From: Sorangium cellulosum So ce56
Lineage (GTDB): Bacteria; Myxococcota_A; Polyangia; Polyangiales; Polyangiaceae
DNA length: 64,000 nt
NCBI RefSeq assembly: GCF_000067165.1
Contig: NC_010162.1
Span: 2,666,001-2,730,000 of the forward strand
Direction of reading: 5' to 3'
Below the pieces are notes generated by a model. That model had not been told where the DNA came from. It saw only the letters and a program-made list of their open reading frames with translations, and made no database searches. The position numbers and the translations under genes were made by a program. Shown piece after piece: positions 53,779 to 61,300 of the stretch; positions within the stretch are counted from its first letter, which is position 1; the number at the start of each line of letters is the position of its first letter.

Positions 53779-55887
53779 GTGAGGCGCCCGCCGCGGATCC
53801 GGCTGCTCTTGTGGCACGCGAGCGCCGCGATCCCGGTGCTCGGCGCCGCCGCGGCGTTCTACGGGCCCGCGCTCGCCAGGACGGGCGGCGTCTGGCCGGC
53901 GCCCCTCGACGACGTCTACATCCACTTCGGGTTCGCCCGCGCCGCGGCCCTGGGCCACCCGTTCTCGTGGATCCCGGGCAACGGCTACTCCTCGGGCGGG
54001 ACCAGCCTGGCGTACCCCCTCGCCTTGGCGCCCGGGTACCTGCTCGGCTTTCGCGGCGCGTGGCTCGGCCTCTTCGCCGCGCTCCTCGCGTGCGCCGCGC
54101 TGCTCGACCTCTGCCGGTCGCTCCGGCGGCTCCTCGAGCCGCGCGGCGGGCCCGGCGCCGCCTCCTCCCGCTGGGTCGCCTGGGCGGCGCCGCTCTTCAT
54201 CGTGGCCGTGCCGCTGCTCGACTGGAGCTGGTTCTCCGGGATGGAGGTCGCGCTGCTCGGCGCGGTGATGGGCCGGGCGCTCGTCGCGGTGCGGCGCGCC
54301 GAGCTCGCCCCGCCGGCGCAGCGCCCGGCCGAGCAGCTCCGGGCAGGGCTCCTCGCCGCGCTGCTCGTCGCGACGCGGCCCGAGGCCGTCGCGCTCGCGG
54401 CGCCGCTCGCGGTCGCCGTGGCCCACGCGGCGGGCTCGCTGGGCGCGGCGGCGTCGCTCGCGCGCGCGTCCCTGCCGACCGCGCTGCTCCTCGCCGCGCA
54501 GGCCGCCGCGAACCGCGCGCTCACGGGGGAGTGGAGCGCGGCGGGGGCGGTGCGCAAGCTCATCCTGTCGAACCCGTACCCGGCGCCGCTCGAGAAGGCG
54601 CTGGAGGTGATCAAGAACCTCGCCGCGCTGCGGGTGCAGGCGCTGGAGAGCGCGCTGGGCGGCTCGTCCTACGCCTTCCTCTTGCCGCTGCTCGGCGCGA
54701 TCGCGGCGCTCGATCGGCGGACGCGGCGCCTCGCCGTGCCGCTCCTGATCGGCGCCTACGGCTCGCTGCTCCTCGTCGCGCTCAACGCGACGGCGCGCTA
54801 CCAGAACCTCCGCTACGCCGCCCCGGCGCTCGCGATGCTGCTCGTCGCCGCGGCCCTCGGGACCGAGGCGCTCGCGCGGCGGGGGCGGCTCGCGGCCGGC
54901 GTCGCCGCGGCGCTCGCGCTCGCGGCCCTCGCGGCGCCCTCCGCGTGGTTCGCGCGGCAGATCGACCACTTCGCCCGCTCCTCGGCCAACATCGCCGGGC
55001 AGCAGGTCGAGGTCGCGCGGCGCCTCGCCGCGCGCGCGCGCCAACACCGAGCGCCGCGGCGGGTGCTGCTCGGCGACGCGGGCGCGATCCCGTACCTGTC
55101 GGGGATCCCCGCCATCGACGGGCTCGGGCTCGGCGGGTACCGGGGGATGCCGTTCGCGCGGGCCTCGGTGCACGGGATCCCGGCCGTGGTCGAGCTGATC
55201 GAGCGGCTCGACGCCGCCGAGCGGCCCGACGTCTTCGCCCTGTACCCCTCGTGGTGGGGCGGGCTCGCGGACGTCTTCGGCCGGCGCGTCGACGCGGTGA
55301 AGATCGAGGACAACGTGATGTGCGCCGCGGACGAGAAGGTGATCTACGAGGCGGACTGGTCGGCGCTCGCGCCGCCGGGGGAGCGCCGCGACGGGGCCAT
55401 CGACGAGGTGGACATCGCCGACCTGGTCGACGAGCGGGCGCACGGCTACGCGTTCCCGTCGCCGCGCGGCGGCTGGGTCGTCGGCGCCGTGCTGCGCGAC
55501 GGGAGCGATGGCGGCGGAGCGCCGCGGTTCGACGCCGGCAGGATCATCCCCGAGGGGCGCGAGCAGTCGTTCGCGATCGGAGCGGCCAGCGGGGCCGCTC
55601 CGATCGGAGCGGCCGCCGCGAGCGCCCGCGGGCCCGCCGTGCTCGCGCTGCGCACCGACGGGGGCGGCCCGATCGCGATCGGCGTGGCGGTCGAGCGCGC
55701 CGCGGACGAGGCGCGCGCGGTCGAGCGCGCCGCGGACGAGGCGCGCGTCGAGGTGCCGGAGCGTCCTCTGGACCGCTGGTCCGAGATCCGGGTGCCGCTG
55801 CGCGACGTCGCGCCGGGGGACCTCGTCCGGATCCGCGCGCTCCGGGGGACGTTCCGCAGCTTCCATGTCTGGCTGCTGCGGCCGTGA
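53779..55887 (+). CDS. GT-C-type polytopic membrane glycosyltransferase-like protein
   Basis: 702 residues, start GTG at 53779. Roughly ten or more membrane helices in the first 420 residues. The first periplasmic loop carries the GT-C acidic pair Asp44-Asp45 in PLDDVYIHFGFARAAALGHPF followed by PGNGYSSGGTS. The post-membrane soluble part contains LLGDAGAIPYLSGIPAIDGLGLGG, a pattern common in myxobacterial and cyanobacterial GT39/GT83-like proteins. The last 150 residues include a duplicated VERAADEAR. A lipid-linked sugar donor is expected for the family. The stop overlaps the next gene as GTGA. Confidence 0.82.
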   Translation: MRRPPRIRLLLWHASAAIPVLGAAAAFYGPALARTGGVWPAPLDDVYIHFGFARAAALGHPFSWIPGNGYSSGGTSLAYPLALAPGYLLGFRGAWLGLFAALLACAALLDLCRSLRRLLEPRGGPGAASSRWVAWAAPLFIVAVPLLDWSWFSGMEVALLGAVMGRALVAVRRAELAPPAQRPAEQLRAGLLAALLVATRPEAVALAAPLAVAVAHAAGSLGAAASLARASLPTALLLAAQAAANRALTGEWSAAGAVRKLILSNPYPAPLEKALEVIKNLAALRVQALESALGGSSYAFLLPLLGAIAALDRRTRRLAVPLLIGAYGSLLLVALNATARYQNLRYAAPALAMLLVAAALGTEALARRGRLAAGVAAALALAALAAPSAWFARQIDHFARSSANIAGQQVEVARRLAARARQHRAPRRVLLGDAGAIPYLSGIPAIDGLGLGGYRGMPFARASVHGIPAVVELIERLDAAERPDVFALYPSWWGGLADVFGRRVDAVKIEDNVMCAADEKVIYEADWSALAPPGERRDGAIDEVDIADLVDERAHGYAFPSPRGGWVVGAVLRDGSDGGGAPRFDAGRIIPEGREQSFAIGAASGAAPIGAAAASARGPAVLALRTDGGGPIAIGVAVERAADEARAVERAADEARVEVPERPLDRWSEIRVPLRDVAPGDLVRIRALRGTFRSFHVWLLRP
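55575..55605. repeat. 13-bp perfect hairpin inside the GT-C gene
   Basis: gatcggagcggcc (55575-55587) and ggccgctccgatc (55593-55605) flank agcgg; the first arm's ggagcggcc then recurs at 55606. It encodes IGAASGAAPIGAA, a low-complexity stretch, so it may be a by-product of repeat expansion. Confidence 0.6.
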
Positions 55888-56768
55888 TCGACCTCCTTGC
55901 CGCCCGCGCTGCATCCTCGTGGCGCGCGCCCGCGACACAGCGCGTCGCGAGCCACGAGGACGTCGCGCGACGGATCCATGGTAAGAGCCACCACGTGGCG
56001 AGGTGGTTCCGTGCGTCGGCCTTCGCGGCGACAGCTGGCAGGGAGGTGGCCTCGTTCGCGAGGCAGGCGGTCCTCCTGCCGTACGACACCCTCGCGCCGG
56101 TGATCCCCGACGGGGCGCGCGACGGCGACGAGGTGGTGGTCATCCTCCACGGGCTCTTCGCCTCCGCCGGCGTCCTCCGGCCGCTGCGCACGGCGATCGA
56201 GCGCCACGCCGCGATGTCTCGCGCCTCGCGGGCGCGCGGTCGGACGGACCCGGCGCGCGCCGAACCGCCGTGGTCGGTCCACACGGCGACGATGTCCTAC
56301 GCGCCGGGGCCCGGCGTCGAGGCGCTGTCGGCGCGCCTCGCGGCGCTCGTCGCGGCGCTCCCGGACGGGGCGCGCTTGCACCTCGTCGGCCACAGCATGG
56401 GCGGCATCGTGTGCCGCTTCTTCGCGCAGGAGGTCGGCGATCCGCGCGTCGTGCAGACCATCTCCATGGCGAGCCCGTTCGGCGGCATCCCGCGCGCAGG
56501 GCTGCTCGGCTTCGGCGGCGCGCGCGATCTCGACGCGTCGAGCCCGGTGCTCCGGCGCGTCCTCCTTGGGACGGCGCGGTCGAGCGTCCCGCACCTGTCG
56601 ATCGTCGCGGGGGCCGACACGCTGGTCCGCTCGCCCATCGCGCACGCGCTGCCGGGCGGCGAGGTGCGGGTGATGGAGGGGCGGGGGCACAACACGCTCC
56701 TCTTCGACCCGGAGGTGGCCGCGCTCGTGGCGCGGCACATCGTCGCGCGGCGCGGCCCCGTGCGCTGA
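55884..56768 (+). CDS. Alpha/beta-hydrolase, lipase-like
   Basis: 294 residues, start GTG overlapping the previous stop (GTGA). Strand and oxyanion motif VVVILHGLF (His89-Gly90), nucleophile elbow GHSMGG (Ser171), candidate acid in VAGADTLVRS, His in GRGHNTLLF near the C-terminus. All triad members are present. The elbow and MASPFGGIPRAGLL context resemble PGAP1/lipase class 2 acylhydrolases. Coupling to the GT-C gene suggests a shared lipid or glycolipid substrate. No signal peptide is visible, so it is cytoplasmic. Confidence 0.87.
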   Translation: MIDLLAARAASSWRAPATQRVASHEDVARRIHGKSHHVARWFRASAFAATAGREVASFARQAVLLPYDTLAPVIPDGARDGDEVVVILHGLFASAGVLRPLRTAIERHAAMSRASRARGRTDPARAEPPWSVHTATMSYAPGPGVEALSARLAALVAALPDGARLHLVGHSMGGIVCRFFAQEVGDPRVVQTISMASPFGGIPRAGLLGFGGARDLDASSPVLRRVLLGTARSSVPHLSIVAGADTLVRSPIAHALPGGEVRVMEGRGHNTLLFDPEVAALVARHIVARRGPVR

Positions 56769-56805
56769 CCTATCCCCGCTCGGCGCTTCGTGCTAGCTCG
56801 CTCGC

Positions 56806-57372
56806 GTGCGCTCGCCCATCGCCTGCCTCGCCGCCGTCGGGGCCTTGCTCGCCCCGCTCGCTTGGTCCTCGCCTTCGCGCGCGGACGCCTCCGCGTGGAC
56901 CTTCGTGGGCGCCGGCGCGATCGGCTGGAAGCAGGGAGAAAGCGATCTCGTCTTCGACGGCGCGCTGTCGTGCGACGTCGGCGTCGGGACCACGCCCGAC
57001 GCGCCCGTCATCGTCGGCGGCCTGATGCGCGCGACGCCGATCCTCGACAGCGGCATCGATCTCGCGCTGCTCGCCCGGGTCGCGACGCGCGGCTTCCAGG
57101 CTGGCCAGCTGGGCCTCGCCCTCGACGCGGGCGGCTACCGCCGCTTCTGGGGCGCAGGTTCCACGGGCGTGGCCGGCGCGCTCACGCTGGGGGCGCCGCT
57201 CGGCATCAGCCTCTCGCTCCAGGGGAGCTACGGGACCGACAAGGCGATGGCGTTCGCCGCCATCGCGGGCATCGACCTGCTGCGCCTCACCGTCTACCGG
57301 CAGTCGCTCCTGCCGGTGTGGCCGAACCCGTTCCCCGCGCAGCAGCGCGGGCAGGACGTCGCCTCGCGCTGA
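56806..57372 (+). CDS. Small exported protein, unknown function
   Basis: 188 residues, start GTG at 56806. Clear signal peptide (SPIACLAAVGALLAPLAWSSPSRA). The mature part is alternating Gly/hydrophobic strands (WTFVGAGAIGWKQG, GGLMRATPILDSGIDLALLARV, LGLALDAGGYRRFWG, GALTLGAPLGISLSLQGSYG), as in a small outer-membrane barrel or lipocalin-like fold. Similar proteins are common in myxobacteria without a name. 37 bp after the hydrolase gene, same strand. Confidence 0.78.
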   Translation: MRSPIACLAAVGALLAPLAWSSPSRADASAWTFVGAGAIGWKQGESDLVFDGALSCDVGVGTTPDAPVIVGGLMRATPILDSGIDLALLARVATRGFQAGQLGLALDAGGYRRFWGAGSTGVAGALTLGAPLGISLSLQGSYGTDKAMAFAAIAGIDLLRLTVYRQSLLPVWPNPFPAQQRGQDVASR

Positions 57373-57671
57373 GGGGCGCGCGAGCGTCTCTCCGGACGCG
57401 ACGGGAGAGCCATTCAGGCGGGCAGGGGGCAGGCGAGGACCGGGCACGCGACCGCATTGGCGCCGCCGACGCCGGTTGACCGGCGAAGTCGTGCCCCGGT
57501 AGGGTGCGACCAGGGGGTGTCATGGCTGTCGTCGCCGCGCTCGCCATCCTCCTCCTCGCGTTCTTTCACGTTGCGCCCCGCCGGATCGGAGGTCACGCGC
57601 GGAGGGTCGACGAGATCGCGACGGCGAAGCCGGTGCTGGACTTGGTCGCCAAGGGGAGCGAGCCGGTCGAC

Positions 57672-57817
57672 GGCGCGCGGTCGATGACCGAGCTGCCTGC
57701 GGCGGCGCGGCACTACGTGGAGATGGTCGAGAAGAGGAGACGGGCGTGCAGGTCGACGTCGTCTCGGTCGGCGCGGATCGCGACGCGAACACCGTGCGGC
57801 ACAACGCGTTCGCATGA
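57672..57817 (+). pseudogene. purA: 3' remnant of adenylosuccinate synthetase (purA) with frameshift
   Basis: In the 599-bp gap 57373-57971. Frame one reads GARSMTELPAAARHYVEMVEK (57672-57734), then the homology continues in another frame as ETGVQVDVVSVGADRDANTV RHNAFA and stop (to 57817). This aligns with the very C-terminus of PurA (E. coli: SGLPQAALNYIKRIEELTG then VPIDIISTGPDRTE). One base is missing around 57732-57733. Nothing upstream matches the rest of the about 430-residue enzyme; the preceding frame has a hydrophobic MAVVAALAILLLAFFHV segment unrelated to PurA. A functional purA is presumably elsewhere. Confidence 0.8.
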
Positions 57818-57971
57818 TGCGGCAGCGCTGAGGACGCGCGGCCTGCGCGGGCGCCCCGCCGCCGAGAAGTTCCTCGCTGGGGGCGGCGCGGGCGGGTGTG
57901 GGGTGCCCGCGGGCACGCGGCCGGCGCTTGTCCGTCGATGACGGCTTAACGCAGCCGTAGCCCGCGGTAGC

Positions 57972-58367
57972 TCATTCTGGATCGGAGGGGGCCACGCTCG
58001 AGAAATAGCGCTCCTGCTTGACCCAATCGAGGATCAAGCGCCGAGCGATGGACCGACCATTGGCCAGATGATAGGCGACCCATGCATCGAGGCCGCTGGC
58101 GGTCCGGTCATTGCGATCTGGCCAGCTCTCACGGCTGCCGGGGCTGCTGCGCACATGCTCCTCCAGCTCGCGCTTGATCGACGCTGGGTCTACATGCTCC
58201 CGAGCGAACAGCGACTCGAGATAGTCGGCGAATGTGGTGCATGACTGATGCCCCGTGGCCCGCAGTCGCTCGACGATCTCGGCATCGGATAGCGAGAGAA
58301 CCCAGACCTCCTCGGGGCCATAGTGACTGGTGAATTCAGCCAGGATCTCATCGACCGTCTTGCACAT
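57972..58367 (-). CDS. Small acidic protein, immunity candidate for the Rhs protein
   Basis: 131 residues beginning 16 nt after the Rhs stop on the same strand. Sequence: helical, acidic, no signal peptide (MCKTVDEILAEFTSHYGPEE at the start; DAEIVERLRATGHQSCTTFADYLESLFA; GLDAWVAYHLANGRSIARRLILDWVKQERYF). No family is recognised. Position directly downstream of a polymorphic Rhs C-terminus is where the cognate immunity gene normally lies. The call is by context, not homology. Confidence 0.6.
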   Translation of the reverse strand: MCKTVDEILAEFTSHYGPEEVWVLSLSDAEIVERLRATGHQSCTTFADYLESLFAREHVDPASIKRELEEHVRSSPGSRESWPDRNDRTASGLDAWVAYHLANGRSIARRLILDWVKQERYFSSVAPSDPE

Positions 58368-58383
58368 CTGTCACCCGCAGCGT

Positions 58384-61300
58384 TCATTGCGCAGTACATT
58401 GAAGAAAACACTCGCCGCCACGATCCCCGACCTTGTCGTGACTACACTCCTCCATACAGCAGACGATGCGATCGCGGCCGGACTTCGACTTGCAGCGCTT
58501 GATCTTCTCCTTCCATTCGTCGCCCGGTTTCCGGTACTCGGGGCACATCCCGAATTTATCCTTTGGCTTGGGATTGGATCCGGACCCATCCCCTGACTTC
58601 GACCCGCCCCCACACACCACCGAACCGAGCGGACCATTGCAAAGCCGTTCGCGCTCCTCAGCAAGGCAATCACTCAGGCTGCCTCCGCGCGCGAGGCACT
58701 GCCCGAGCTCGATAGGGCCATAACCGTTCGGGTCGGTGAAGTTGACCGGATCGTTGAGCACGTACCCGTACAGGTTGGCGTCACCACCATCGAACAGAAT
58801 CGGGTCCTTCGCCGTCCACCTCCCCACCTCCGCGTCGTAATCTCTCGCCCCGAAGCGCACCAGCTTCGTCTCGGCATCGTACAATCCACCGGCGAAGCCG
58901 AACGGCTGGAAGCCTGGGTTCGTGTCTTGGAGGACGCGGCCGAACTCATCGTAGTCGATGCGCTGCGCGACTGCCCCGGTCGCGGTGTTCACGACCAGAC
59001 GCGGACTGCCGCGATGGTCCGTCAGGATCCGGTAGGTCGCCCCGCCCTTCAGGACGAGATCCGGCACGTTGCGGTCCTGGCCGTAGGCGAACTGCGCCAC
59101 TACCGCACCCGTGGGGCCGAGCTCCGCCGCGGGCTGCAGGTCGTCTCGGTAGAGGAATCCCTGTACCATCACGCCGTTCTTCTTCTTCCAGATCCGGTGA
59201 TTTTCGCCGTCCACCAGGTATTCGATCACGTCGCCGCTGCCCAGCACCACCTGGCGGAGGTTGCCGCGTGCATCATACATCAGGGTCGTCGTCGCCGCCG
59301 TAGCCGTGTCGGTCACGGTCGCGAGGTCCCCCGTCGGGCTCACCCCGTAGGTCGTGCTCCCGTAACTCAACAGCCGGTCCTGGTCATCGTACACGCCGAT
59401 CGCTGTCCCCGACGACGACGTGTGCGCCAGGCGGTTTCCGTTTACATCGTAATTGTAGTGGGCTGTGAGCACGCCGTTGCGGTACACGTCGGTGAGGCGG
59501 TCGTTGAGGTCGCGGACATACGCGTACGTCGCCGTGTCCCCTTGTATCGTCTCCGTGAGGCTCTGAATGCGCCCCAGAGCGTCGGGCGTATACGTCACCT
59601 CGTACACCGTCGACGCGTTCGCCTGCGCGACATAGGTCGCCACGGCGCCGTACGCGTCGTGGGTGACCCCGTCGGTTACGACGCCGATCGTGCTCCCGGT
59701 GTACATCCCGTTGCCGGGGTGCCGGGAGAGCGTGAGCCCGCCCGCTTGGGTGAGGAGGCCGTCTGCGTCGTAGTCGAAGTTGATGGTCGCACCGCCGCCC
59801 ACCGTCTCCGTATCGATGCGGAAGTCGTTGTCGTAGGCCCACTGCACACTCGCGGAGCTGCCCCCGAACCCGGTTCCTGTCCACGTCAGACCGGTCAAGA
59901 GCTCGCCATCGTAGGCAAAGTTGAGCGAGATGCCTGAAGGACCGGAGACGGTCGTCAGACTTCCAGTCGTCGGATGATAGCCGTAGCCGATGGTGCCCAT
60001 CCCCAGCGGCAGCGCCACCTGGCTGAGGCGACCCGTGGACGGGTCCCGCGTGTAGACCGTCGCGGCCTCACCCGGCCGCGCCGAGCTCGTGAGCATGCCG
60101 TCCAGATCGTAGGACCACGAGGTATCCCCGGGACCACCGCCGACGGCCGGCGCCAGGTACTCCTCCAGGAGATCTGCCGGCGTATAACCGAATGTGTGCG
60201 CCGGCCGGTCCGGCGGCGTCACCGTGTGGACGAGCCCGCCGGGATAGTAGCTCGTTCCGATCACCTCGTCGTCGGCCCTCGTCACCTGCGTGGCGCGGCC
60301 GACCGCATCGTGAAGGAAAGAGACGGTGTTGAGCAGTGGATCGGTTGCCGTCGTGAGCCAGCCGTTATCTTCGTACGTGTACGTCCACGTCCTGGCTCCC
60401 TGGGTTCGCGCGCTCAAGCGACCATCCGGATAGTACGTGAAATCCATTGGCAGGATCGCGGGCACCGCGATGCGCTGGGTGCGCCCCTCGGGGGTGAGGG
60501 TGACCGTGGACTGGCGCCCCGCAGGGGATGTGTGGACGGTCGCCCTCGTAGCCTTGTTGAAAACGAGAGAGGAGGCGCGCCCGTTGATCGATATGGAATC
60601 GGTCAACGAGCTCACGCTCAGCGCGTTGGTCGGCTCCGTGAGGACCACCGAGCGCGATCGGGTAACTTGCCTTGTTCGTCCAAGGGGGGTCGTCGTGACC
60701 TCGCTGCTGACCAACGGGGACTGCATGCCGAAGCGCGGCTCCCCCTTCACCTCGACGGAGGTCACGGTGCCGTCTGGCGCCGTGGTCGTCCTGGCTCCGC
60801 TCGTGCTGATCTGCTCCACGCTCGAGAGCCCGTCCGATCCCGTGCGGATGCGTTGCTTGCTTCCGTCCGGGAGCGTCGCGACCTCGTATCCGCGGGTCAA
60901 CCCCATCGCGGTCGTGACCGTGACACGGTGGCCGTTTGGCGTCTCGGTCCGGGTGAGCTGCTTGTAGCCGCCCGCCGGATCCTCGTCCCTGATGAGGCGT
61001 CCTTTCGCGTCGAACTCGAACTGGTGCAGCCGGCCGAGCGGGTCCTCGAGGGACTGGAGCAGCCCGCTGTTCGGATAATACGAGAGCGTCGTCGTCTCGT
61101 TCGCCGGATTCGTGACCTTCCAGAGGTAGTGCTCGGCGTCGAGGGTGAGCTCGGTGCTCTGCCCGGTCGGCGCGAGGATGGCCGTCGGGTAGCCGTCTGC
61201 GTTGCGCTGGATGGTCGTGACCTGCTGGTCGACATCGGTGATCGTGCTCAACCGCCCCTTGGCGTCATAACCGAATTCGTAGCGCACGGTGCCGAGGAGA

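Noticed and set aside
53559..55883. In-frame extension of the lipase-like gene to 1069 residues
   Set aside because: Alternate frame of the GT-C gene; the GTGA overlap gives the natural start.
57522..57671. Small membrane protein starting with a hydrophobic helix
   Set aside because: The frame runs directly into the purA remnant and then into low-complexity sequence; no independent evidence that it is translated.
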